From assembly GCA_021234155.1 (NCBI GenBank), contig JAJEKV010000036.1, forward strand, positions 8,569,426 to 8,633,425: 64,000 bases of DNA. The letters run 5' to 3'. The DNA comes from Isoetes taiwanensis (lineage: Eukaryota; Streptophyta; Lycopodiopsida; Isoetales; Isoetaceae). Below, piece by piece: positions 33,700 to 43,694 of the stretch (positions are counted from its first letter, which is position 1; every line of letters starts with the position of its first letter). The notes under the pieces were generated by a model. The model searched no databases and was not told where the DNA came from. It was given only the letters and a program-made list of their open reading frames with translations. The position numbers and the translations under genes are program-made.

Positions 33700-34640
33700 C
33701 TCCGGAAAAATGGTTTCCAAATACACACCAAATGAATTTTGATTCTGTTTCTTGTGTACATGGCTGCCCAAAAGCTACATCTATCACATTGCGAGAAGTC
33801 GATGGGATTTGATAAGGCTAGATAGATAAAAGACATTCCCGACCAAGTCAATTTTGGTCAATATCCCCGGCGAGCTCGATTTTAGAACTTCGATCTTTGG
33901 TGCTTTTTTGAGATCTAACACCTTTGCCTATTCGGAAAATGTCTGCACGCAATGGGCCTTGATGGTCTTTGCTAATGAAAATCAAGATTTTCTATTTTTT
34001 GAAATTTTCTTAGGCTGACTGTTGCAAATCAAGAACAGAGGTAGGAGCAGATCTATCCTTACAGAGAGTGTAGGCAAATATGGTTCTATGAGCAACAACC
34101 ATGCATGAGAAAAGGTCCTAAAGACTTTGAGAGTCTTTATGCATTGCTACATGGCTGAATGTAGGTCTCTACTTCAATGAGTTGTAATAAGAATGCACTT
34201 CCTTATACTGATGGTTCAGGCAATCGAGAGAGTTGGACAACACTTGTATTGTGTATGCTTAAATACCAACCAATAATGTCATAGCTCTCGGGATGCAATG
34301 CATAAGGTAAACAATGCTGGCAGAGCGTTTTTTTCCAATAGGGTGGTAATATAGAACACTGGGAACTCAACAACAAGGGTCGGATTTTCAATTAAATCAG
34401 GTACACATAGGCAAATAACATGAATCCCAAGCTCTGAGTCTTGGGTACAGGATCAAATAGGTAAACATTCAAATAATCAGATGAATTCGTCAATAATTCA
34501 AGCTGAAAATCAAGTATGGAGGTCAGAATCAAGCTTCAATCAAGCAAGCCGATCCTTCTTCAAGGTAAACAATCGCTTATTCACCTCAAAGCCCTCGAAT
34601 TTTTCTTCTGCACAAAAGCCCCTTTTTGTAATTCCCCTGT
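33700..34640. other. No gene recognised
   Basis: AT-rich sequence without a convincing frame, motif or repeat that I can name. Confidence 0.4.
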
Positions 34641-36090
34641 TCTGTTGCATTCTTGATCAATTCCATTTAATTCCCTCTCCTTTTATTTCTCTGATGCATT
34701 CTTGGCATTAAACAAGGTTATTCGGCAGGTTTGGAATATGATTGCACAGTTAGTTTGGCCGAATCGACCGGACCTTGGCATTCACAGGTTTAGGGTTCTT
34801 AGAAATTTTCGATGATATATCCCACAGGCCAATTTAGATTTGGTGATCAAGCTATATAAAGATTAACAAATTTCTCATTTATAACCATTACGTGCAATAT
34901 CCACGTGGGATTCGGTACCTCCACCGCCCCACACGCCCGGATGTTCCACGTGGCATGCGGAGATTGGCCGGGGAGAAAAATAGGCTTTGGATGGTGGGGG
35001 CGGCTAGATAGGAATTTTTTTTTCTCCCATAGACTATGGCACGATTCCCAAGGAAGCAAGTTTAATGGCCAAAACAAATGAATTTTTCAATTTTCTTTTT
35101 TTCAATGAGAATCTTTTCTCATGCTCTAGAAGATTCTGGAATCTTTTTTTGCAAATGGGCATTTTCGAATTTGGCTTAAAAATGATGTGGCATGTGAGAA
35201 CAATGACATGGCAAGGTAGGGGTGACATGGCAAACAAGGATGGTGACGTGTCAATCAACTTGGCTTAGAATATTTTTTCTACTCAAAACTTCGAGTGAAG
35301 TCGACATGATGTGTGTGACATTTGGATGGTGATGTGTCATCTAATGGATGCAACTTGAAGGCTTTTTGCAAAATATTGGAGTATGAACATGGTGACAAGT
35401 ACATGACATGACATGGCAAGAAGGGTGACATATGTGATGATTTGGCATCTTAAATGTGTTTTCATGGGTCAACTTTTGTATAAATGCATAATATTGGCAT
35501 TTTCTAGGCAAATTTGATTTTTGAATGTTTCCCTTAGGGATTTTATGATTCTCTCTCCTCTTTGACTTTGAGGGAGGGAATGTTGAGCTTTGACCACATG
35601 AATGATCAAGTCAAGTGAAGTTTAGAGCTTTGAATGATGTAGAAATGGTATGGTAAGTATATGGCATGTGAATGACTCATGAAAGTGTACTTTTGACTAG
35701 AAAAAATCTTCAAGGCCAAATTTGACTTGGAAATGAGGTGTAAGCATGGAATTCAAGATCTCATGGGCATTTCATGGTGGTAGAAGGCAAGGGAGATGTG
35801 GAATGGGAATCAAAATGTGCAATAATGCCAAGAACTCAAATGATCACATACCAAGAAATCTTCAAGGGGTCTTCTCTCTTTTGCTTGATTCTTCTTTTGC
35901 CTCATTTGTGTGACCTGAATCAATTGTCCTCACCTTGCTCTTCAAGCCTTCAAACAGGATTGCTGACTATTCTGTCATGCAATTATCTATTTCTGTACTT
36001 ATTCTCTATAATTAATGATTAAAAAGCTTCAACCCTCAAAAAAACAAAAAAAAATTGGCTTGATTTGGAACTGGAATGATGGAGAAAACT
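34640..36090 (-). repeat. Single copy of the long LTR-like repeat (~1.45 kb)
   Basis: It shares with 14.9-17.9 kb the TTTAGGGTTCTTAGAAATTT / ATATCCCACAGGCC / CACGTGGGATTCG block, the TAGATAGGAATTTTTTTTT run, the GTGACATGGCAA-rich part, and the terminal CAAAAAAACAAAAAAAAATT. The likely TATA box on the minus strand is CTTTATATAG at about 34850. This single copy suggests the basic LTR length, before tandem amplification in the other blocks. Confidence 0.5.
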
Positions 36091-36627
36091 GAGTTCAAAG
36101 TGGATCAGAATTTTGGCCAGTGAAATGTGAGCAAGAAACAACAAGTTGGTTTTTTCAAATGAAGAAATGACAACTTTTTTCACTTCTTGACACCTGATTA
36201 TATCTCTGACACACCTACAAGCAAGGTGCAACAATTGCTTTCAACAAAATCATGCAATTTATGCTCAGATTTTGAATTTTTTTTTGTTGCCAGATTCTCA
36301 CTAAGGTAATGCAACTTGAAAGTCAAGGCTTTTTATGTTTTTTCTTTTTTATGACAATTTTTTAATGTTTCATTTGGAATAAAATATAAACTATATGTTG
36401 GACACCAGCCTCGGTACTTTGTGCAAGTAACTCTTTCTAGGTTGCAAAATTAATAACCAACAAAGCACTAATGACTAACTTTTGCAATTTTTTAAATTTT
36501 TTTGTGGCTTGATATTCTCAGAGACTTATAAACACTCAGGATTGCATTATAAACTAGTCTAGTACAGGCTATATTTCAACATTACTTTCACTAAAACTTT
36601 GATGTTACCTTGTTCTAGCACTTTTGA

Positions 36628-36816
36628 ATGCAAATGCACAAACTACTTCTTACCAAGTTCAGATTTTCATTGGTACAAGATCACCATACAAGATATTTTG
36701 TAAGCAATTCCAAGCTCTATAGTCTTAGGCATAGGATAAAAGTGGAGAAAGTAAAAAATTTCTCAACTTTGCTTCAAAATCTCAAACTTCTATTCAAGCA
36801 TGGAAGTATGGTCTAA
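36628..36816. other. AT-rich spacer, no gene
   Basis: From about 36.1 to 36.8 kb only short chance frames are seen; the sequence leads into the inverted satellite copy. Confidence 0.3.
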
Positions 36817-37110
36817 AGTGGTGTGGTTTACAACTAGGCGTAGTTTTCAAGTAGCTATTTCTTAAGTAAGTATAGTTTTTTTGAGTTGTGATTTATAACT
36901 ATACGTAATTTCTAAGTAACTGTGTTTTTTTAAGGAAGTATGATTTTTTGAGATGTGAATAATAAGCAGATGTAGTTTTTAAGTAGTTATTTTTAAGGAA
37001 AGTATATGGTTTTTTGAGGCGTGGTTTATAAGTAGGTGTAGTTTCTAAATGGTTGTTTGTTAAGGAAGTATGGTTTTTGGAACTGGTGTGAGTTTTTTTT
37101 TATAGCTAAT
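36815..37110 (-). repeat. Inverted piece of the AT-rich satellite found at 51.6-55.1 kb
   Basis: Reads as the reverse complement of the array unit: GTGTGGTTTATAAGTAGGTG, TAGTTT.TAAGTAG, TTAAGGAAGTATGGTTTTTTG. About four to five units are present. The following sequence (37110-37880) is likewise the reverse complement of 53.05-54.1 kb, so one contiguous ~1-kb module exists in two orientations. Confidence 0.75.
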
Positions 37111-37229
37111 ATTGCAAGCACAACTATATCACCATGCCACACTTATCCACATGACTTACTACAGTGTCATTACTTGCGATGTGTCAAAATGTCATTAGCA
37201 TAAGCAAATGAGGCCAAGTTAAAAAGGCT

Positions 37230-37880
37230 AGTAATGGTTGTTTTTTTCAAGACAACCTTTTTTGGCAACCGTCGTCCAAGGGGTCCTACGCTAATGCCCA
37301 CCCTCCCGAAGCTCAGTTCTCCTATCCGATCGTTGAATCCTATATATGTTGAAGTACCCTACTTCAAGATATATAGGTCTAAAAAAATATTGAAGATCGT
37401 TCCGAGAGAGCTCATCAAACTGCAGAAAGCATCCTGCAGGCGATCGTGTAGAAATAACGACTAGTCAAGAGATATTGAGATATGAATGCAACTGTCATTT
37501 TGCTTTAGGGATCCTAATGTGAAGGTTCTAACCATAAAATCCACTAAGGTTTGATCCACGTGCCAGGTTTAGGATCAACATGTTCCATCCACTACATAAT
37601 ACAAAGCTGCCACTGGTGATTAGACATATGTCGATCGATTGCTAGAAAAAGTAAGATTGTGATAAAGCAAACAAAAGAGTGAAATGACCTCTACCACAAG
37701 AAGAGCAAGCGGCAACAAGGTAACATGATGACCAAGTAATATCCCGCAGCCACCACCTAGGCCAATTGACTACGAACGTACTAGACATGAGCTCTTTTGG
37801 CTTTTCTTGGAGAAGGGCTGGTCTTCTGCCCATGAAACTTGGTACCCAAGGTATAATGTTCACATTTTGAGACCATTGGC
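37230..37880 (+). pseudogene. Unrecognised conserved ORF, copy 1 (broken)
   Basis: The sequence is the homologue of minus-strand 53.05-53.97 kb. Near 37740 it reads I-P-Q-P-P-P-R-P-I-D-Y-E-R, then L-E-K-G-W-S-S-A-H-E-T-W, closely matching the other copy, with most differences at third codon positions or conservative. Upstream, around 37330-37440, are V-E-V-P-Y-F and a K-A-S-C-R-R-S-C-R-N segment. Frames change and a stop (TAG at about 37460) occurs. I do not know the family; protein-level conservation with differing DNA suggests a once-functional coding sequence, perhaps transposon-encoded. Confidence 0.4.
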
Positions 37881-37897
37881 AGAGCCTTGCTGTTCTG

Positions 37898-38470
37898 GAG
37901 CAATCATCTGAGCACCAATCTTGCCAAGCTAGATATGTTACACGCGTGCAACCCTTCACTAGAAAGCGTTTTCTTTCAGTATTGTTGATTCCTTGCAGTT
38001 CTAGGCAGAAAATCTTCAAAAGAAAAAAATTAGGTTCCCTTTTGACAAAAGAAAGATTTGGCTCTTATTGTGCAGGCAAATCTAAGCAGAATAGAATTGG
38101 AAACTCCAAAAAATTCCTTGTCAACATCGAGTTTCAAATTTTGGCTCTCTGCCAGGGTTATTGACCAAAAGTTGACTGGGTCAGTGATCAAATTTCGGCC
38201 TATCTAACCTTGTCAGACCTCACTGAGCTTTTGCAGTCTGTTAGTATCAAGTATTGAGCATCTTGAGGAGAGACACCCTTATCCATAGCTTCATAGATCA
38301 TATTCTGCAAGTTATTTTGTGGAGCAGATTTTTTGGCCTTCAGGGAAACATACTCCCAGTTAACTTTCGTGCACTATTTCTGGAATCTTTGCACTCAGAG
38401 TGGTTGCCTCAAGCAACCTGGAGGTTCTAAACCACTGAGGTTGAAGGTTTTGCCAGGAACACCTTCAACA
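37898..38470 (+). repeat. 5' LTR (or LTR fragment) of a Ty3-type element
   Basis: A 573-bp segment is repeated in direct orientation at 43695-44284. Both end ...GTTTTGCCAGGAACACCTTC plus AACA. The first copy lacks about 25 bp (GAGCAAGGCAATGCTAGACA region) present in the second. The end CA is followed 3 bases later by a primer-binding site. The left boundary does not begin with the canonical TG, so the start may be eroded. Confidence 0.7.
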
Positions 38471-38473
38471 TTT

Positions 38474-38492
38474 TGGAGGTCCTACCGAGATT
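38474..38492 (+). promoter_or_regulatory. Primer-binding site resembling tRNA-Gln 3' end
   Basis: TGGAGGTCCTACCGAGATT lies 3 bases after the LTR. It is complementary to a tRNA 3' end of the form AATCTCGGTAGGACCT-CCA. From memory this fits eukaryotic tRNA-Gln, with one base differing from the animal version I know. It would prime minus-strand DNA synthesis. Confidence 0.6.
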
Positions 38493-38615
38493 ATTTTCCT
38501 GGAATCTGAACTCATGGCACCCAGAAGAACTAATGAGGCATCTGAGCCTACTGAAGCACAAGATAACCATGAAGCTGCTGCAGGACCTACTGTCACTATA
38601 TAAGCAAATGCAGGT

Positions 38616-40355
38616 ATGCCTTGTCAACACTTTGAGCTAAACGTGCCTATTCCAGTCCCTACTTTTGATCCGAGCATGAATGCCAACAATTTCCTCAAGA
38701 CTTTTAAAGAGTACTACCAAGAATATGGTTACAAAAAGGGTCAAAGTTCTCACGAGTTTAAAAAATGTTTCAAGAATGATGAAGTCAGGGCTTGGTTAGA
38801 GTATGTTATAAGTTTAGGCACCAATTCTTGGGAAGAACAGGTTAAAAAGTTTTTGGCACGTTTTGGAAGGCTCTTGGACCCCCAAGATCTAATTTTTGAG
38901 TTACAAACTTTTCGCATTAATCATGGTGAAAGTGTGCACCAATATGTTGAAAGATTCAATCTCTATCTTGTCAAATGCCAAGTCAATCATGTTCCTAACC
39001 ATACCTTGCATCTAGTGGCTTCTTTTATCAGGGGATTAAGCAGCAGACAGAGGATACACAGAAAGCTATTGAAGATCCAAAAACAAGAGGGATTTGACAC
39101 AATACACAAGGCTTTCACCAAAGCCACTGAAATTGCAGATATGATATCTTACTTACCAGATGATGTGCACTCACCAAGTGATCCTTTTTTTCCAGGTTAT
39201 GAGCAAGAATATATGGGAGCAACACCTGTACCTGTTTATGCTGTCCAAAAGGAGAAGAAGAAGGTAAAGATGGAAGATGATGAGGCTCCTGCAGCAGATG
39301 TAAGAGCAGAGATTACCAAGGTGTCTGAGGCACTGGTTGAGGTAACCAAACAGCTCCAAGAGCTGAAAAGCTCAAAATTTGAAAAGAAAACTTACCCTCC
39401 ATGTGTGCATTGCTTTAGAGACACTCATTCTTCTGACTACTGCTGGTATAGGCCATGCACAAAGTGTGGAAAAAGAGGACATTTTGGTAAAGAATGCCCT
39501 GTGTGTGCATTTTGTAAGGCTGTGGGACATTATGAGGATAGATGCAGTGTTAAAGAGTATTTTGCCAGACAAGAAAAGTCTAAAATTAATGAACCAAATG
39601 CATCTATAAGGTTTGTGCAGGAAATTGAGGAACAAGAGGAGATAATGGCTGTTCACACCAGAAGAATGAATAATGCCAAAGGGAGAGAATCAACACATGA
39701 GGAAGCTGACATCTTGAAACATAGGGATGCTGAGCAAGCAGTGGCTGTGCCTCCTCCTCCTGCTCAGAAATTTGTCAAGAAAGAAAAAGAGTGTGAGGAC
39801 TTTGAATATTTGTTAAAGAATTCAAAAATCTGTGTAGATCTGCTGACCTTGCTCAAGATAGCCCCTTCTTACAGAAAAAAGGTTCTCAATCTGACTAAGG
39901 AAGATGAGTTTGCCCTAACAAACCACATTGAGGAGCACATGCTCACCCAGGATGATTATGATCCTGGAGCTTTCACTTGTGTTGCCAAAATGGGAAGAAA
40001 TATCTTAACCAAGGTTCTGCTAGATGGAGGATCACCCCTGAATGTAATGCCACACCATGTTATGAGGCTATGTGGTCTAGAAATAGACAAGAAGGCTCCA
40101 ATGATCTTGAAATCTTTCTTTAACACAAAAATCAATCCAGTTGGAATAGTTAGCAACATGCCTATTGATGTTGAAGGAATAATGGTTGCAGCTAACTTTG
40201 TTGTGGTTGCTTTTGAAGGAATAGAAGACAAATCAGATATATATGACTTACTTTTGGGCAGAAAGTGGCTTTCTACGATTGATGCTAGGCACATTGTGGT
40301 CAAAAGGAGAATGCACTATTTCAAATGGAAAAAAAAAGGTAACATTGTACAATAA
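38616..40355 (+). CDS. Ty3-type Gag-protease polyprotein (579 codons)
   Basis: Starting at an ATG at 38616 the frame is open for 579 codons. Residues about 20-200 look like a retrotransposon Gag core (F-L-K-T-F-K-E-Y-Y...W-L-E-Y-V, then Q-Y-V-E-R-F-N-L-Y). Three CX2CX4HX4C zinc knuckles follow at about residues 261, 281 and 298 (C-V-H-C..., C-T-K-C-G-K-R-G-H-F-G-K-E-C, C-A-F-C...). A retropepsin segment has L-D-G-G-S-P-L-N-V-M near residue 470, the DGGS variant common in plant Ty3 elements, and later L-L-L-G-R-K-W-L. A separate short frame from ATG 38516 to TAA lies just upstream and may once have encoded the true N-terminus. The frame ends shortly after an A9 run. Gag packages RNA; the protease cleaves the polyprotein. 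Confidence 0.88.
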   Translation: MPCQHFELNVPIPVPTFDPSMNANNFLKTFKEYYQEYGYKKGQSSHEFKKCFKNDEVRAWLEYVISLGTNSWEEQVKKFLARFGRLLDPQDLIFELQTFRINHGESVHQYVERFNLYLVKCQVNHVPNHTLHLVASFIRGLSSRQRIHRKLLKIQKQEGFDTIHKAFTKATEIADMISYLPDDVHSPSDPFFPGYEQEYMGATPVPVYAVQKEKKKVKMEDDEAPAADVRAEITKVSEALVEVTKQLQELKSSKFEKKTYPPCVHCFRDTHSSDYCWYRPCTKCGKRGHFGKECPVCAFCKAVGHYEDRCSVKEYFARQEKSKINEPNASIRFVQEIEEQEEIMAVHTRRMNNAKGRESTHEEADILKHRDAEQAVAVPPPPAQKFVKKEKECEDFEYLLKNSKICVDLLTLLKIAPSYRKKVLNLTKEDEFALTNHIEEHMLTQDDYDPGAFTCVAKMGRNILTKVLLDGGSPLNVMPHHVMRLCGLEIDKKAPMILKSFFNTKINPVGIVSNMPIDVEGIMVAANFVVVAFEGIEDKSDIYDLLLGRKWLSTIDARHIVVKRRMHYFKWKKKGNIVQ

Positions 40356-40899
40356 GTTAGGAGAATTTGAAAGCATGAATTTCATTGAAGAAGAAATGCT
40401 GCTATCAAATCGATGTGGAGAATTTGAGCTGAATGCACTAGAGTTGGAGTCTAGCATAAAAATTCCAAAAGAATTGGCTTCAGCTAAATCAGGTAATTTT
40501 GCTTATTTATGGTTTGATGGTGGTGTCTCCAAAAGGCTTAATGTGGCATCTTCTGCTGCTATTCTCAAGGATGCTTCCAATAGATTGCTGGCTAAGGTAG
40601 GAAGAATTTATCCAAATGTCACTTCTAATGTGGCAGAGTACAAGGCATTGATTGCAGGTCTTCAAGAAGCAAGAAATCTAAACATCAGTGATGTAATCAT
40701 CTTTGGAGACTCTCAGCTTGTCTGCAGGCAAATATCAGGAGAATATCAGGCTAAGAGTGAAGACATGATGCAACTCAGAGATCAAGCTATGCTGGAACTG
40801 AAGAATTTTGAAACCTGGGAACTTTGCCATGTGCCAAGGGAGCAAAATTGTGAAGCAGACTCGTTATGCAGAAAGTGTGCTACTGGAACACTTAGCTGA
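40330..40899 (+). CDS. RNase H domain in the -1 frame after protease; no reverse transcriptase
   Basis: The frame is entered from gag-pro by a -1 shift at the A9 run (40328-40340). It reads a linker of about 55 residues and then an RNase H fold. The acidic quartet is visible: D in W-F-D-G-G (about 40515), E in A-E-Y-K-A-L (about 40637), D in G-D-S-Q-L-V (about 40709) and D in C-E-A-D-S (about 40858). This resembles the archaeal-type or plant RVT_3 RNase H found as an additional domain in Tat/Ogre-clade elements. No RT, first RNase H or integrase is present between or after. The related frame continues to about 41020 (H-L-A-E-G-A-I-Q-E-D) after another shift. The element is therefore an internally deleted, non-autonomous derivative, or the shift is a plain mutation. 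Confidence 0.8.
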   Translation, partial: KKKVTLYNKLGEFESMNFIEEEMLLSNRCGEFELNALELESSIKIPKELASAKSGNFAYLWFDGGVSKRLNVASSAAILKDASNRLLAKVGRIYPNVTSNVAEYKALIAGLQEARNLNISDVIIFGDSQLVCRQISGEYQAKSEDMMQLRDQAMLELKNFETWELCHVPREQNCEADSLCRKCATGTLS

Positions 40900-41026
40900 G
40901 GGAGCAATTCAAGAAGACGAGCTTGAGAAGAAAGATCTGCAACAGCTATACCCTATCCTGGTAATCAATGCAAGTGAAGACAAACAGGTAAAGGAAATCA
41001 AGGTCAACAAGAAGGGTCTAGATAGG

Positions 41027-41440
41027 GTATTATATGTTGGTGATTTGTTCCACATCACCATTGACACCTCATCACTCCACACTTGTCATACACATCATCT
41101 CCACTTCATTCAAAAGTTTTGACTAGAGAGAATTTTCAAACTCAAGTTGACTAACACGTCATCATTCCCATTGGCCACATCATACCCACCTAACCTTGTC
41201 ATCATTTCCAAATGCCACATCATCCACTCCTTAGCTCCATTTTTGCCAAATTCAAAAGAGCTCCATTGTGAGAAGAGATTCCAGAATCTTATAGAGTGCA
41301 AAAAAAGATTCCCTTAGAAAAAAAGAAATTTGAAAAAAGGCTCTATTTTGGACATTATAGATGCTTCCTAGGGAATCGTGCCATAGGGCTTTGGGGTGCA
41401 AAAATTTTCCGATCCTATCCCTGCAAAAATTGAAGGGAAA
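41027..41440 (+). repeat. Fragment of the long LTR-like repeat, opposite orientation
   Basis: The reverse complement gives GAAGTGGAGATGATGTGTATG and GTGACATGG-like strings as at 15.78 kb, and CTATGGCACGATTCCCTAGG as at 35.03 kb. It abuts the retroelement coding remnant abruptly near 41027, so it is an insertion or rearrangement breakpoint. Confidence 0.6.
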
Positions 41441-41486
41441 TGATCAAGATCTCAACGGAACAGAGCATTTTACACATAACCAACAC

Positions 41487-41933
41487 ATAACCAACACATA
41501 ACTTCCATTGACATTAATAAATATAACCATTGGATCCAACACATTTAAATTAAAATCCCCCTTAAACCCCCTTTGGTTTGGGTGCATATTCACACGGGGG
41601 GTGACTCCGGGCATCGAGAGCTGTCGGATTGGCATATTCGCCCCTTATTCCTTAATCTACACCGTACGTAAAGTTCCTCATTTATGGGGTATGCAAGTAC
41701 AAGATTTGCTATACTGTATAATAAGATTCGCAAAATACTATAAGATTTCAACCGGAATACTATATGGTGTTGATTTCGTACGTGCAAAATACAATTATGA
41801 GGGCTCTCGCCCCCTCGTCACCCCGTGTGAATATGCACCCAAACCAAAGGGGGTTTAAGGGGGATTTTAATTTAAATGTGTTGGATCCAATGGTTATATT
41901 TATTAATGTCAATGGAAGTTATGTGTTGGTTAT
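41487..41933. mobile_element. 447-bp element with ~135-bp terminal inverted repeats
   Basis: The left arm begins ATAACCAACACATAACTTCC and the right arm is its near-perfect reverse complement. Both arms contain CCCCCTTAAACCCCCTTTGG and GGGTGCATATTCACACGGGG. The ~175-bp centre matches, in inverted orientation, the 3' end of the ORF at 50173-51069. A GGCCCTTCGGGCC palindrome lies 20 bp outside the right arm, and the same palindrome stands outside the arm at 49.93 kb. This looks like a deletion derivative of a larger element. Confidence 0.8.
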
Positions 41934-41989
41934 TATACTAAAAAAAATTTTTGGCCCTTCGGGCCATAAAAAAAAACAGACGTGAGAAT

Positions 41990-42900
41990 ATAAAAGACAT
42001 TTAAAACATGTAGCAATATGTGTTATGTAATATGCAGCATTAAGAAAAAAAAGGGAATATAGTAAAATGAAACATGAGTAACTATAATATTAAAGCATAT
42101 AATGTAATATAATTATATATATCAAAATCCCTTGAGAGCATCATCCTTGTCATTGGAGTTGTGAGAATATTAAAATCTCTTGAAAGACCTATTTGAAAAT
42201 CCCTGTGGCATAAAGCCATAATAGTTTATGTTCCAACTCTAACCAAGTCCGCAAAACAGAGGCATCATCCCAGGCTTACTAGCTTGTATGGTAGTTATAG
42301 CCTAGAGAAATGATCTACACTATGATAGAATAATAAAAACCAACAAAGAGAACCAAAACATACACAACTCTACGTTTTGCTGCATGTGCTTCAAAACAAC
42401 CTGAAAATGATTATATTGGATGGAAGATACAGTGATGGCATTGCCCAAGAATAAAGGACGCATTTTCACAGACAAGGATCATCCCATATCCATCTGTTAT
42501 GTTGCATTTCCAGCATAGCTACTTGCCAGCATCCAAGATGCAATAGTAAGAATAAGATTGTGAATCGTTGGAATTGGCATAGATACCGGCCTTTTTCAAG
42601 GTCTTAGAAGTAGCTTCAATATAAGTATGATTATCAAATAACATGGAATAGAGAAGGCCCGAAAAGTCAAGAAGCAAATGTATCTTGGACCCATGTGACC
42701 TGAAGCTTCAAATGTATCTTGGCTTTGTCTGAACCTGGATTTTTAGAAAAAGCAATCCTCTTAGCATTTGGAATGAAAGCAAGAATTTAACTTACAGAAC
42801 CAAATACATACCCAGTTGTGGGTGTCTATGCTGCTGCAGATCCTTGTTTCATCTCAAATGATGAGGGAGAATGCCGTCAGACAAAAAATATAAAGAGCAA
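41990..42900. other. No recognised gene
   Basis: AT-rich sequence at 42.0-42.15 kb, then sequence of more balanced composition with only broken frames. It may be decayed exon/intron material of the PPR fragment that follows, but I cannot show it. Confidence 0.25.
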
Positions 42901-42914
42901 TACAACATGGAATT

Positions 42915-43110
42915 CCTGAGATATGTAAGAACAGGCTGAATGAAATTGAAATAGTGGCTTGTGATGCTGCAACCCTTCAACGTGCTTAAGAATGTAAATT
43001 TATCTGGCTCAGTGCCCAGATGCTGCATTTTATCATAAAACTGAAAGGCCAAATCCAGTTCCCCAAGCTTGGCATGGGCATCAATAATTGCAAACCATTA
43101 AAGCCTCTAC
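42915..43110 (-). pseudogene. Pentatricopeptide-repeat (PPR) protein fragment
   Basis: On the minus strand the codons read A-I-I-D-A-H-A-K-L-G-E-L-D-L-A-F-Q-F-Y-D, then K-M-Q-H-L-G-T-E-P-D-K-F-T-F-L-S-T-L-K-G-C. This is a textbook PLS-type PPR repeat (nALIdmYaKcG...A...FdkM...G..PD..TFlslLkaC). Stops occur just outside on both sides, so only about two repeat units remain. The sequence upstream on this strand (43140-43373) is open but unrecognised. PPR proteins bind organelle RNA; this piece cannot function. Confidence 0.7.
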
Positions 43111-43139
43111 ACATCTGCACATGCCCAAATCTGGTTTTT

Positions 43140-43550
43140 TTATGCATTTCTGTATGAGGGCATATACAACTTCTCTGGAAATCGGCATTCCATGTTGTTC
43201 CAGATCTGAGTCAATGTCAATGTTGGAAATAGTGGCAAACCCCTTCGGAACAACCTGATACAGAAATGCAAAACAACCTTATTATCAATCCTTACCTCGT
43301 CAGCCCAAAGCAGTTGGGCAAAACGATCTGTGAGCAATGACAGCCAGATGTTTTTCCCTTTCCAAGTGCCCATATCGCAAGGTTCTACAGATCCACGCTT
43401 CTACAACCTAGATATTCTGCCGTGACAAGGATGCAAGCAAGAATTGCTCCATTGTTGATAGCTTCCACCGCTCCTTCTGTTCGTGTTGCATTGAAACTCA
43501 TTCCCAAAAGTAAACAATTATCTGAGGCTAGGCATCTTGTGTTTGTCCAG
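43140..43550 (-). other. Unassigned coding-like stretch upstream of the PPR fragment
   Basis: Two minus-strand frames, 43140-43373 (contains L-W-A-D-E-V-R-I-D-N-K-V-V-L-H-F) and about 43400-43530 (contains G-A-V-E-A-I-N-N-G-A-I-L), are open and of coding-like composition. I recognise neither. Confidence 0.25.
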
Positions 43551-43694
43551 ATAGTCAGATATGAGTAGTCTGCCTATTTAGCATGTCTTTGGAAAAGGCA
43601 AAAGCTAAGCTCTTGTCAAGACAAAATTACAATACCAGTTTGAGTCAACATCTTTAGATCCAATTGTGTTGCACAACAGGCACTGAGGATATAA

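Noticed and set aside
37642-38019. Minus-strand 125-codon ORF overlapping the 5' LTR
   Set aside because: It spans the junction between the unknown ORF copy and the LTR; the plus-strand reading is the one conserved in the second copy.
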